This document shows positions 10,275 through 19,757 of a stretch of DNA of 62,000 nucleotides, one piece after another. Position numbers and translations under genes: made by a program. This DNA comes from Prorocentrum cordatum (taxonomy: Eukaryota > Sar > Dinophyceae > Prorocentrales > Prorocentraceae), in the NCBI GenBank assembly GCA_963575745.1, contig CAUYUJ010021137.1, positions 264,352-326,351 on the forward strand. Reading direction: 5' to 3'. The notes below the pieces were generated by a model. It was not told the DNA's origin, made no database searches, and saw only the letters and a list, made by a program, of their open reading frames with translations. How positions within the stretch are numbered: position 1 is the stretch's first letter; every line of letters starts with the position of its first letter.

Positions 10275-10731
10275 ATTCTGAGGACATCGCCGATGCGTTG
10301 GAAAAGGGTCAGGTTCAGGAGGTCGGGGATTTGCAAGGAATCGAAGAGCACTCTGAAGATAAATTGCCTGGCCACTTCAGTACCGTTGGCAATTGGGCAG
10401 CTGACCTCGCGTCGCTGGTTGAAGCGCCCAAGGACGCAGGTTGGATTACGGATGCCATCGAGCACAAGGGATGGACATGGAACATGTTTCGAGAGTTGTG
10501 CGCAGGTCTTGTCCATTGGTGCACAGAGGCGAACCCGCAAGCTAAACTCGTCGCCCAGTATATCAAAGAAGGTGGCAGCTTCACTTATGTGGCCGGCACG
10601 GAGACGGACAGTACATTTCGGGCCTATATGGTTAAAGTTGTGCTGGAGAAAGAGTACGGGTTGAAGGCGATTGAAACTACTGGAAAAGGTGGCGTCAAGG
10701 ATCTCAAAGGTCGAGGAGAGTATTATCGAAG
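10275..10731 (+). CDS. Hypothetical coding stretch, no start found
   Basis: One frame runs open for about 150 residues with a normal mix of charged, aromatic and aliphatic residues (for example WTWNMFRELCAGLVHWCTEA, YIKEGGSFTYVAG, FRAYMVKVVLEKEYGL). The local GC content is lower than in the flanks. Only the part between about 10,275 and 10,731 looks like protein: upstream lies the inverted repeat, and downstream the frame runs into the conserved block-junction repeat (GAAGACGCCTGCGGCG). There is no ATG at the left edge, so this is probably an internal exon or gene fragment. I do not recognise a family, and I see no signal peptide or clear membrane span. Confidence 0.45.
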
Positions 10732-10902
10732 ACGCCTGCGGCGAATCAACGCCGCCCCCTGCCTCTTTGGAGGTGCCTATGTGGTCGAAAGTTGGGCGAG
10801 ATAGAGCTTGTCCAAAGTATCGGACCATGTGTTCTCTCAGGCGTCGTTGAAACCATTCGGGGGACACGTGAGAAAGAGGAGAATGAGGAGAATCAGGACA
10901 TC

Positions 10903-11037
10903 GGAGGAGGAGGAGGAGGAGGAGGAGGAGGAGGAGGGGGAGGAGGGGGAGGAAGAGGAGGAAGATAGGAGGAGGAGGAGGAGGAGGAGGAGGAGGAGGA
11001 GGAGGAGGAGGAGGAGGAGGAGGAGGAGAAGGAGAAG
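10903..11037 (+). repeat. (GGA)n microsatellite
   Basis: GGA triplets with GGGGGA interruptions, immediately before the first large phased-repeat block. The same order, GGA tract then phased repeat, recurs at 12,370, 13,858, 15,481 and 19,711. Confidence 0.95.
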
Positions 11038-11780
11038 GAAGAATCGACTCTTGGGGCCTCCTGGGAGCTTCCTGGGCGCCTTTTGGTGGCCTCTTGGGGG
11101 GATCCTTTGGCCTCTTCGGGGCCTTTGGGGGGCTTGTTCTGGGCCTCTATAGCCGTCTTAGGGCGTTCCTGGGCCGTCTGAAGCAGTCTTGGGGGCCTCT
11201 CTGGACCATCTTGAGGCCGTCTTGGGGTGCTTCAGGGCCGTTTTGGAGGGCATCCTGGTTGGCATGGGGGCCTCGTGGGCCTTCTCGGGCCCCCCTCTTG
11301 GCCGTCTCGGGAGCTTCTTGGGCAGTCCTGAGGCCATCTTGGAGGACTCTTGGCCACTCTGGGAACGATTTTTGGGGGCCGCTTGGGCCGTCTTGGGCCG
11401 TCGAAAGGCCGAAAGAAGCAAATGCCAAGATCCTTCAAACACCAGCGGAACATTAATGGTTTTGGCATCTTCAGGCCCCTCTGGAGGACTTCTTGGAGGC
11501 CTCTTGGGCCGTTCTGAGGCCTCCTGGGGGCCTCTTGCAGGCCTCTTTGGCCGTCTTGTGCCATCTTGGGCTGTCTTGGGTGCATCTTGGGGCCATGTGG
11601 GGGCCTCTTGGAGCCATCCTGGCCGTCTTGGAGGCATCCTGCAGGCCATCGTCAGACATCTTCGCCCTCCTGGAGGGCGTCATGACCCGCCTTGGACGGT
11701 TTTTTCCCGCTATTTGGGGAACCCCTTCCAGGGGGCCCGCAGGACGGGCCGCCGAAGCCCCCGGGGGGAGTGCTTTTGTC

Positions 11781-11924
11781 AGGAGGGAGAGCGATACACA
11801 GACACAACTAATCGTCGACGCCCAGGGAAGTGGGGGGGAAGACACAGACCCAGACAATATGGGAAAACACGGGGAATAGTTTTATTTGTGTGTGTATTCA
11901 TTTGCGTGTCCTGGGGCCCCTTCA
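11781..11924 (+). mobile_element. Small mobile insert, copy 1
   Basis: A ~145-base block begins AGGAGGGAGAGC and ends GGGGCCCCTTCA. It interrupts the sub-block tail, which elsewhere reads CTTTTGGAAAAAGAGCC without a break (for example near 31,213). TTTTG stands on both sides of the insert. The second copy is at 59,333-59,489 in unrelated DNA. Imperfect inverted similarity exists between the inner ends (ATACACAGACACAA against ATACACACACAAATAA). No coding capacity, so it would be non-autonomous. Confidence 0.75.
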
Positions 11925-11992
11925 TTTTGGAAAAGGACCAAGGCCAAACCGTAAGAAGTTCAGCACGCCAGGCACCCCTGTGGCAAGCGAAC

Positions 11993-12190
11993 TTTTTTGA
12001 TCCGCGGGTCGAGAGCGAGCCTCTTCCGGTCGAAGCTAAGCGGGCCGCGCACAGCTTTCATTGACAGAGGGGGGAAGGCAGAAGGAAGGGCCTCACGTCA
12101 AGGCCAAGGGAGGGCAAAGCCCTGGAATCAGGCGGTGCCGAAGGCGATGTGCATGCAAAGGAACGCCTGGTACAGGTGTGACAAGCGAAC
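11993..12190 (-). mobile_element. Retro-inserted fragment with oligo-A tail and target duplication
   Basis: TGTGGCAAGCGAAC at 11,979-11,992 is repeated as TGTGACAAGCGAAC at 12,177-12,190. The sister junction at 13,644-13,657 has this site only once, so ~184 bases were inserted here. The insert starts with TTTTTT, so on the minus strand it ends in AAAAAA directly before the duplication. A 14-base duplication plus a terminal oligo-A is the signature of LINE-driven retroposition. The content has no clear Pol III boxes. On the minus strand a short frame (FLCMHIAFGTA then stop) might be the end of a host cDNA, but the gene is unknown. Confidence 0.65.
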
Positions 12191-13656
12191 AGGGGGGGGC
12201 GGATCGAAGGCCCCTAGGGCGAGTCACCGCCGCCCCCTGCCGTTCGGAATCGCCCATGTGGCCGAGCGTTGTGGCAAGAGCTTTGCCAAGCTATCGGGCC
12301 ATGTGTTCCCTCAGCCGTTGTAGAAACCCTTGGGGGAACACTTGGGCGAGGATGGCGGGGAAGATCAGGAGGAGGAGGAGGAGAAGGAAGAGGAGGAGGA
12401 GGAGGCATCTTGGGAGCGTCTTGGGGCACTCTTGGGGCCTCCTGGGAGCTTCTTGGGGCAGTCATGGGACCATCTTGGAGGCGTCTTGGCGCTCTTGGGA
12501 CGATGTTGGGGGCCTCTTGGGCCGTCCTGGGCCGTCGGAGAGCTGAACAAAAAGAACATGCCGAAGTTCTTCAAAAACTGGAGGACATTTCAATGATTTT
12601 GGCCCTTTCGGGCCTTCCTGGAGAACGTCTTGGAGGGCTCTTGGGCCGTCTTGGAGGCCTCTTGCGGGCCTGTAGGGCCGTCTGCGGCCATCTTGAGGCC
12701 ATCTTGGGCCGTCTTGGGTGCATCTTGGGGCCATCTTGGCCGTCCAGGAGGCCATCCTGGCCGTGTTGGAGGCATCTTGGAGGCCATCTTGGCAGTCTTG
12801 GAGGCCACCTTGGGCGTTTTGGGGGCCTCTTGGGCCGTCTTGGGCCGTCGGAGAGCTGAACAAAACGAACATGCCGAAGTTCTTCAAAAACCGGAGGACA
12901 TTTCAATGATTTTGGCCCTTTCGGGCCTTCCTGGAGAACGTCTTGGAGGGCTCTTGGGCCGTCTTGGAGGCCTCTTGCGGGCCTGTAGGGCCGTCTGCGG
13001 CCATCTTGAGGCCATCTTGGGCCGTCTTGGGTGCATCTTGGGGCCATCTTGGCCGTCCAGGAGGCCATCCTGGCCGTGTTGGAGGCATCTTGGAGGCCAT
13101 CTTGGCCGTCTTGGAGGCCACTTTGGGCGTTTTGGGGGCCTCTTGGGCCGTCTTGGGGCCTTCTTTGGCGCTCTTGGGGCTATGTTGGGGGCCGCTTGGG
13201 CCGTCTTGGGCCGTCGGAGAGCTGAAAAGGAGCAAAAGCCAACATCCTTCAAACACCTAAGGAAAATCCATGATTCTAACCTTGTCGGGCCTTCCTGGAG
13301 GAGCTCTTGGAGGCCTCTTGGGGGCCTCTTGGGCAGTCTTTGGCCGTCTTAGGGTCATCTTGGTCCGTCTTGGAGGCTTTTTGGGCGAACTTGACGACAT
13401 CTTGGACTCTCTTGGGCCGTCTCGGAGGACAATTTGGATCATCTTGGGCCATCTTGGAGGCCATCTTGCGCCAACCTGACCATCTTAGAGGCCATCTTGA
13501 ATCGTCTTGGATTTTGTTTGCGAACGTTGGGGTGGTTTCTGGTGGCTTCTGGGCCTTCCAGGACCCCGGCGGGACAGGCCGAAGCCCCAGGCACTTTTCT
13601 AAAATAGCCAAAAGTTAAAGGATTCAGCACGCCGGGCACCCCTGTGGCAAGCCAAC

Positions 13657-13704
13657 AGGGGGCGGCGGATCGAAGACGCCTACGGCGAATCACCACCGCC
13701 CCCT
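13657..13704. other. Nested hairpin, junction copy 1
   Basis: AGGGGGCGGCGG and its near reverse complement CCACCGCCCCCT (one mismatch) enclose a 24-base loop that itself contains CGCC-TAC-GGCG. Confidence 0.8.
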
Positions 13705-15304
13705 GCTCCTTTTGAAGCGCCTCTGTGGCCGACAACTGGGCCAGAGCTTGGCCAATCTATCGGGCCATTTGTTCCCCGAGTCGGTTTGGAAAAACTTCGG
13801 GGAACGCATGGGGGAGCAAGAAGAGGAGGCTGGGGAGGATGAGGAAAAAAAAAGCAGGAGGAGGAGGAGGTGGAGGAGGAGGAGGAGGCCTCTTGGGCGC
13901 CTCTTGGGGCACTCTTGGGGCCCTCATGGAGGGATTGTGGGGGCCTTCGAGGGCTTCTTGGGGGCCTCTTTGGCCGTCTTAGGGCGTTCCTGGCTTGTCT
14001 GACGCCGTCGGAAGCGGTCTTGCGGTCCTGTCTGGGTCGTCTTGGGGCCCTCTTGGGCCATATCAGGGGTTCTTAGCGGCCATCTTGGGGGTCTTGGAGG
14101 CCTCTTGTGCCGTTTTTGGGCCTTTTGGACCGTCTCGGGAGCCTTTTGGGCCGTCATGGAGCCACCTTGGAGGCCTCTTGGGTGATCTTGGGGGCCTCTT
14201 GCGCCGTCTTGAGCCGTCGGAATGCCGAGCAGAAGCAAATGCCAAAATCTTTCAAAGACCGAACGAAAATCACTAATTGTGCCCTCTTCGTGTCCTCCTG
14301 GAAGTCCTCCTGGACGCCTTTTGGGCCGTCTTGGAAGCGTCTTCGGGGCCTCTTGGGCGTGTTGGGCCATCTTGAGGCCATCTTAGGCCGTCTTGGGTGC
14401 ATTTTGGGCCGTCTTGGAGGCATCTTGGGGCCATCTTAGCCGTCTTGGATGCCATTTTGGCCGCCTTGGGGCCTTCTTGGGCCCTCTTGGGGCCGTCTTG
14501 GGGGCTTCTTGGGCCGTCATGGGGCCGTCTTGGAGGCCTCGTGGGTGATCTTGGGGGCCTCTTGGGCCGTCTTGAGCCGTCGGAATGCCGAGAAGAAACA
14601 CATGCCAAAATCCTTTTGGCCTCTTCGGGCCCTCCTGGAGGCCTCTTGGGCCGTCTTGGAGGCCTCTTGGGGGCCTCTTGGGCCGTCTTAGGCCATCTGG
14701 AGGCCATCCCAGGCCGTCTTGGGTGCATTTTGGGCCGTGTTGGAGGCATCTTGGAGGCCATCTTAGCCGTCTTGGAGGCTATCTTGGGCGTCTTGGAGGC
14801 CTCAAGGCTGTCTTGGGGCCCTCGTGGGGCCATCTTTGGGGCCCCTTGGGCAGTCATGGGGCCATCTTGGAGACCTCTTGGAGGCCTCTTGGGCGATCTC
14901 GGGGGCCTCTTGCGCCGAGAAGAAGCAAGTGCCAAAATCTTTCAAGCACCTCAGGAAAACTAATGATTTTGGCTTCTTCGGGCTGGAGGACTCTTGGAGA
15001 CATCTTGGGTCGTGTTGGGCCGTCTTGGAGGCTTCTTTGGCGAACTTGGAGGTATCTTGGACTCTCTTGGGCCGTCTTGGAGGCCGTCTTGGACCATCTT
15101 GGGCGGACTTGGAGGCCATCTTGGGCCAACGTGGCCATCTTGGAGGCCATCTTGAGTCGTCTTGGGGGATTTTTCCAGGATTGGGATCCCTTTCGGGTGG
15201 CCGGCGGGACGGGCCGAAGCCCCAGGGGGGAGTTCTTTTGGAAGAAGAGCCAAGACCGAAACCGAACGGACCCAGCACGCCAGGCACCCCTGTGATGAAT
15301 CAGC

Positions 15305-15352
15305 AGGGGGCGGCGGATCGAAGACGCCTACGGCGAATCACCGCCGCCCCCC
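15305..15352. other. Nested hairpin, junction copy 2
   Basis: Same 12-base arms with one mismatch at the outer end, and the identical 24-base loop with the inner CGCC-TAC-GGCG stem. Confidence 0.85.
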
Positions 15353-15480
15353 GCCTTCTAGAATCGCCAGTGTGGCCGAGCGTTGTGGCACAAGCTCTGC
15401 CAATGTATCGGGCCATGGGCCCCCCCAACCGTTGTGGAAAGCCTTCGGGGAACACTTGGGGGAGGATGGCGGGAAGATCA

Positions 15481-15606
15481 AGAGGAGGCGGAGGAGGAGG
15501 TGGAGGAGGAGGAGGAGGAGGAGGAGGATGAGGAGGCATCTTGGGAGCGTCTTGGGGCACTCTTGGGGCCTCCTGGAGGAGGAGGAGGAGGAGGAGGAGG
15601 AGGAGG
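15481..15606 (+). repeat. Two (GGA)n tracts flanking a short phased run, left border of the retroelement
   Basis: A GGA tract at 15,481-15,534, a 40-base phased run, then a second GGA tract at 15,577-15,606. The second stands where sister copies (for example 12,440) continue with phased text. The retroelement sequence begins directly after it. Confidence 0.85.
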
Positions 15607-15700
15607 TTCAAGTCGCCGCAGCCACTGCCCGGCCGGGCCCTCCCTCCCCCGCTCACTCTACCCATTCACCCCTTGCCTCCTCTCCCTCAACTCCGGGGCC

Positions 15701-16890
15701 ATGGAGGTGGACGTCGAGGAGGGGAGGGACGGCGCGGACGAGGGGACGCAGCCCGCGGCGGCGCCGCGCCGGCGGCGGCGACAGCCGGCGAGCGCGGACG
15801 CGGACGCGCTGGTTGCGGCGGGCGCTGCGGCGGCCCCAGGGCCGCGCTGGTTCGTTTCCGCCCCGACCTCGAGGAGCCTGGCCATGTGTGCCACGTGCCT
15901 GGGGGAGGTGCCCGCCAGGGCGCCCCGGGTGCGGCGCGGCGGAGCAGGCGCGCGGGTGCATCACCTCGGGTGCGTGGCGCACCTATGCGGGCCACCTGAG
16001 CAGCTGGCCGGATGGCACGCCGTTGCCCCGGACAAGCAGGCCGACGAAGCGCAGGCCGCATACGCGGCTGGCGGCCCGGCGGGCGGAGGAGGGGGACCAG
16101 GAGACAGAGGGGAAGGAGCTGTAGCTGGAGCTGGAGGAGCAGGACATGGCGGGGAACTAGGAGGAGGAGGAGCTGCCGCTGCTGCCGCCGCGGACGCCCC
16201 GCAAGTACACCACGGGGAGCTCTTGCGCATGGAATTCTGGGACACGATTTCCTGGGACTCGCTTCGCGACCAGGTCTCTACGGTGCGCGTGGTGCCGCCA
16301 GCCGTCCGGTACGCGGTCGCAGACCTCCAGAAGGCCCTGGCCGACGCGGTGCCTCGCGCTGGCGGGGCACAGGAGGAGACGCGGCACCTGAAAGCCTTCC
16401 TGTTTGTTGACCGGCTGCTCTTCGCGTCGGCGAGGCGGCGGAGGGGTGGGAGGAGAGGTCAGCAAGGGGAGACGCTGGCGCGGACTCTGGCTAGACGCAT
16501 CCGACTGGCGTGGGAAGGGGCCTGGAACGTCCTCTGGCTCGAGTCCGAGGCCCCGGGTCATGGACAAGGCGGGCCCGCCAGGACAGAGGCCCAGCAACTT
16601 GCCATGGACGTGGCGAGCGTTGCCGAGGCGCTCGCCGAGGAGGACGTTCGGGAGGCGCTGCGTGTGGTGGACGGCAGGATCCCCATGGTGCCCGACGCAA
16701 AAGCCCAGCGCTGCCTTCCGGCCCTGTTCCCGCAGGCCGCCGCGCAGCCCGTGCTCCCCGTGGGCATGCCCGAGGAAGAAGACACCGACCGCTTCCTGTA
16801 CGAGTTGGGCCAGGCGTACTCCGCCACGCACCTCGGAACCGGGGCGCCGGCCCTGGCGGCTCCCGAGGCGAACGCTGGACGTGGATGCCG
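15701..16890 (+). CDS. Retroelement protein, N-terminal part (Cys/His motif and pre-RT region)
   Basis: The ATG at 15,701 opens a frame with MEVDVEEG and is the first Met after the GGA tract. A basic Arg-rich stretch is followed at about 15,884-15,971 by a CATC...RVHHLGC Cys/His cluster that resembles a small zinc finger. Residues of the form LKAFLFVDRLLF...WEGAWNVLWLESEA (about 16,388-16,550) and EDVREALRVVDG...LPALFP (about 16,640-16,735) match the region that precedes the RT fingers in related dinoflagellate retroelement proteins. After about 16,860 this frame loses RT similarity, which continues in the next frame. The element is therefore frameshifted, or uses frameshifting or splicing that cannot be proved from sequence. 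Acts in retrotransposition; DNA or RNA binding is inferred from the Cys/His and Arg-rich parts. Confidence 0.6.
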
Positions 16891-19149
16891 GGTCACGCCG
16901 ATGCGTGGGAGAGCTGCGCACAAGTGGTGCTCCGACTGGAGCTGGGGCGCGCCGCTGGAGAAGCGCATAGGCCGTGGCTGTCCGCGCGGATCCTGGCCGG
17001 CGACCGGGAAGAGCCGAACAAGGCCCGATCCTTTGCGCTGGGCAACTTCCACCGGCGGGCCGCGCCCAAAGCGGCGAGCCGCGTGTTCCGCAGCAGGGTG
17101 GCGGCAGCGCTCGGTGTGACAGACTACTCTGTGGGGGGCGCGCGCGGGGCTGAGCGCATGCACAAGGCGGCCCTCCTCGACCTCGACAGCCGGCCCGGCT
17201 GCTGCAAGCTCAGCCTTGACGTAAGCAACGCCCACAACGAGTTCAGCCGAGAGTCTGCCGCGACAGCGGTCCACCAACTCGTCCCGGACATGCTCCCCTG
17301 GGTCCGCCTGAGCCTGTGCACAGCCACCGCGCACGTCCATGTGGCCACGGACGGCACGAGGACCGCCCTGCCCAACGAGCGTGGCGGAGACCAGGGGGAC
17401 GCCCTCGCGAACCAGGTTTTCCCGCTCTGCTACAAGGCCGTGGCCGACGCAGTTGAAGGGGCGGCGCGTGTGCCGGCGGAGCCGGGCTGGTGCTATTGCT
17501 ACCAGGATGACCTGGGCGTCATCTGCGCCACCGCCGCCGTGCAGCCCGCCGAGGGCGCGTTTGCGCGGGCCTGCGCTGCGGCGGGGTTGCGGGGCAACCC
17601 GGCGAAGACGAAACTCAGCCCGGGGCGGCAGGTGGACGTGGCCACGCTCCCTGGCAGGCGGGAGGTGGAGCCAAGGGCGCCGGTGCTCCGGCACTGTGGG
17701 CCTCCCACGGCGGGCCCCCGACGGCGCTGGGTGCCTGCGGCCCCCGCGGCTGCCCCGGCCGAAGGCAGCCTGCTGCCCGATGGCGGCCCCGAGGTGGCGG
17801 CCTTGGCACAGAACCGCGCCCGCTTTTTCCTGCGGCTTCGCCAGCTGCAGGCCGCCGGCCTAGACCGACAGACCGCGCTGGTGCTTCTGCGACACAAGAC
17901 GGCCTCGGACTTCACGTTCCTAGCCCGGACGCGCGGCATCCCCGCGGCCGACGCCAGGGCGCTGGACGCGGCGCCAGCCACGGAGGCGCAGCACGCCCTG
18001 CCGCACGGGCAGCAGCTGGGTGGGCACGGCCGCAAGCAGCTCTTCCTCAGCGGACGAGACGGAGGCCTGGGGCTACAGGGCGCAGAGCTGACGGCGCCGG
18101 CAGCACACGCCGCCTCCTGGCACCTCTGCCTGCCGCACTGCCTGCGCCGGCTGGGCCTGGCGGACGCGAGCGCCCTGACCGCCCTGGGTCCCTGGGCGCG
18201 CCGCTGCCGCCCGGCGGCGACGGCCACGCTACAGACAGCGCTGGAGGACGCGACCGCCCAGGTGGGCGACGAGGCCCTGGCAGCAACGCAGCGCTCCCTA
18301 GCTACGGCCCCACTTGCTGCGGCTGCCCGCCTGGTCGCCGGCATGGCGGCGGGCGAGGGCCCGGGCGCGGCTGCGGCCTTGCGCTCGGCTGGCGGGACCG
18401 GGGCGAGCAGCTGGTTACAGGCGCCCACGCGAGCGTGCCACCGCCTCACCGACGCGCAGTTCGGCATCGCGACGGGGTTCCGGCTGAACCTCGACCTGCC
18501 GTTCTGCACAGGGCTCTGCCAGCACCGGCGCCCGGGCGGCAGCGCTTGCGGTGCGCCGTTAGACCCGAAGGGCAGGCGCGCCCGGGGCTGCCCTGTCGGC
18601 GGGTGGCTTGTCCGTCGGCACGACGCGGGCTGCGCGGTTTTGGCGGAGTGGTGCGAAGAACAGGGCTGCGCAGTGCACCGCGAGGCCTCGCTGCCCCACG
18701 CCTCCCCGCAGAGCCCAGAGGCGCGAATGGATCTGGTGGCCCATGCGCCAGGTGTCGCGGCGCCGCTCCTGATCGACCTCGCGGTCGTGAGCGCCACCTC
18801 GCAGGGCGCCTTGGCGAACGGGGCCGCGAGGCGGGGCGGGGCCACTGCCGCCGCCGCCGACCGCCGGAAACGGGCTCGCTACCCGGGCGTGCCGGTTATC
18901 CCGTTCGTCCTCGAAGACCACGGGAGGTTCGGCGAGGAAGCGGCCGCCCTGCAGCGGCAGCTCGCGCCCCCAGGGAGTGCGGCGCGCTCCGCGGCCATCC
19001 GGCAATTGCAGCAGCCCCTCGGCTGCGTGCTGCAGCGGCACGCTGCGGACGCGGTCCTCGCGGCCACGCAGGCCCGGCCGTGGCGGGCCGCCGCCGCGCT
19101 GGCGCCGGCGCCGCCTGGGGCCGCGGCGCCGCCGCCGGGAGGGGCCTGA
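16870..19149 (+). CDS. Reverse transcriptase and restriction-like endonuclease of the retroelement
   Basis: This frame carries RT fingers and palm. ARSFALGNFHRR and DYSVGGARGAE precede motif A (LSLDVSNAHNEF, Asp codon at 17,218). Motif B is ERGGDQGD at 17,377-17,400 and motif C is YQDDLGV starting at 17,500. The catalytic aspartates are all present. GLGLQGAELTAPAAHAASW follows the thumb-like region. A Cys-rich motif (CTGLCQHRRPGG to GCPVGG, about 18,505-18,600) has Arg where the family usually has His. Next come ARMDLV (Asp at 18,730), LIDLAVVS (Asp at 18,775) and KRARYP (Lys at 18,868), spaced as the PD-D/ExK core of R2-type endonucleases, then VIPFVLEDHGRFG. It ends at a TGA after a Pro/Ala tail. 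From 16,510 the same frame is open, but that first part is an out-of-frame overlap with the N-terminal region. The domains look functional; the frame break makes the whole element probably inactive. Confidence 0.75.
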   Translation, partial: ERWTWMPGHADAWESCAQVVLRLELGRAAGEAHRPWLSARILAGDREEPNKARSFALGNFHRRAAPKAASRVFRSRVAAALGVTDYSVGGARGAERMHKAALLDLDSRPGCCKLSLDVSNAHNEFSRESAATAVHQLVPDMLPWVRLSLCTATAHVHVATDGTRTALPNERGGDQGDALANQVFPLCYKAVADAVEGAARVPAEPGWCYCYQDDLGVICATAAVQPAEGAFARACAAAGLRGNPAKTKLSPGRQVDVATLPGRREVEPRAPVLRHCGPPTAGPRRRWVPAAPAAAPAEGSLLPDGGPEVAALAQNRARFFLRLRQLQAAGLDRQTALVLLRHKTASDFTFLARTRGIPAADARALDAAPATEAQHALPHGQQLGGHGRKQLFLSGRDGGLGLQGAELTAPAAHAASWHLCLPHCLRRLGLADASALTALGPWARRCRPAATATLQTALEDATAQVGDEALAATQRSLATAPLAAAARLVAGMAAGEGPGAAAALRSAGGTGASSWLQAPTRACHRLTDAQFGIATGFRLNLDLPFCTGLCQHRRPGGSACGAPLDPKGRRARGCPVGGWLVRRHDAGCAVLAEWCEEQGCAVHREASLPHASPQSPEARMDLVAHAPGVAAPLLIDLAVVSATSQGALANGAARRGGATAAAADRRKRARYPGVPVIPFVLEDHGRFGEEAAALQRQLAPPGSAARSAAIRQLQQPLGCVLQRHAADAVLAATQARPWRAAAALAPAPPGAAAPPPGGA

Positions 19150-19710
19150 GCGCCACCTGGCGCCGCCTCAGGCTGAGGCGGGACGCACGCGCCGCTGCCG
19201 GGCGCGGCGCTGCGGACTGCAGGACGGGCTGCCGACGCCGCGGGCGACGCCCGACGACGAGCTGCGCGCGCGCGGGGCGCGGGGCGGACCCTGGGCAGGG
19301 CGAGGAGGGCGCCGGGCTTGCTGGGCGCCAGTGGCGCTGCGCTGCTGAGACGCTGCCGCTGCGCCGCGCGGAGCGCCGGGCGGGCGGGCGCGCCGCTGAC
19401 GGCGTTTTGCGCGGGGCCGCTTTGCCTGGGCCAGGCCAGACGCGGGCGGCGAAGCAGGCTGGCTCTCAGCGCCGCCGCGGGGGGCGCTGAGAAGGCGGCG
19501 GCGGGCGCGGCGGCCTGGTCGTGCAGGTCCCCATGGTGCTCCCGGGTTAGCCCAGACTAGAGGCCCTGGCCGGCGCACCCCCTCCCCCTGGGAGCGGCCG
19601 CCTTTTGCGCGCCACTCCTGGGGGAACCATCCCGTTTGAGGGACAAAGGGACGAGGGTGTGCGCCGACTCCCGACCAAAGAGCGCCCGCGGCAAAGCGAC
19701 TCGCGGCGCT
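19150..19710 (+). other. 3' tail of the R2-type element
   Basis: Very GC-rich, starting with a GCGCCACCTGGCGC palindrome and GCCTCAGGCTGAGGC just after the stop, which could fold. Around 19,570-19,700 the text becomes less GC-biased before the (GGA)n tract. No second gene seen; the exact element end is uncertain. Confidence 0.5.
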
Positions 19711-19757
19711 CGGAGGAGGAGGAGGAGGAGGAGGAGGAGGAGGAGGACGAGGAGGGG
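19711..19757 (+). repeat. (GGA)n microsatellite, right border of the retroelement
   Basis: GGA triplets ending in GACGAGGAGGGGGCATCTTGG. This resembles the GATGAGGAGGCATCTTGG that stands at 15,527-15,545 left of the element. Confidence 0.9.

Larger units (their letters stand above)
11045..15190 (+). repeat. Phased CTTGG repeat, block A
   Basis: The sequence is built from TTGGGCCGTC, TTGGAGGCCTC and TTGGGGGCCTC words. Hand-counting successive TTGG-type anchors from 14,404 onward gave 15 steps totalling 158 bases, or 10.5 bases per step. Every few hundred bases the run is broken by a conserved linker: a GTCGGAAAGCCGAA-like start, a GCAAATGCCAAAATCCTTCA core and a GATTTTGGCC end. Copies lie near 11,400, 12,535, 12,848, 13,213, 14,217, 14,579 and 14,911. 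Three sub-blocks end in GGCGGGACGGGCCGAAGCCC and are separated by junctions with the nested hairpin. Two steps make 21 bases, so long heptad-like frames arise on both strands without being genes. Confidence 0.9.
15607..19757 (+). mobile_element. RT plus restriction-like-endonuclease (R2-type) retroelement
   Basis: A ~4.1-kb unit between GGA tracts, very GC-rich and with no phased words inside. It contains a leader (15,607-15,700), a protein split between two frames (15,701 to 19,149) and a ~560-base tail. The domain order is N-terminal Cys/His motif, RT, Zn-like motif, PD-(D/E)xK-like endonuclease. That is the order of R2-group non-LTR elements, which have one long ORF and a C-terminal restriction-like nuclease instead of an N-terminal APE-type one. 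No poly-A tail is evident, as in many elements of this group. Confidence 0.75.

Noticed and set aside
12018-12040. 5S rRNA-like GTCGAAGCTAAGC
   Set aside because: One short resemblance; the rest of the ~184-base insert does not fit a 5S fold or control region.
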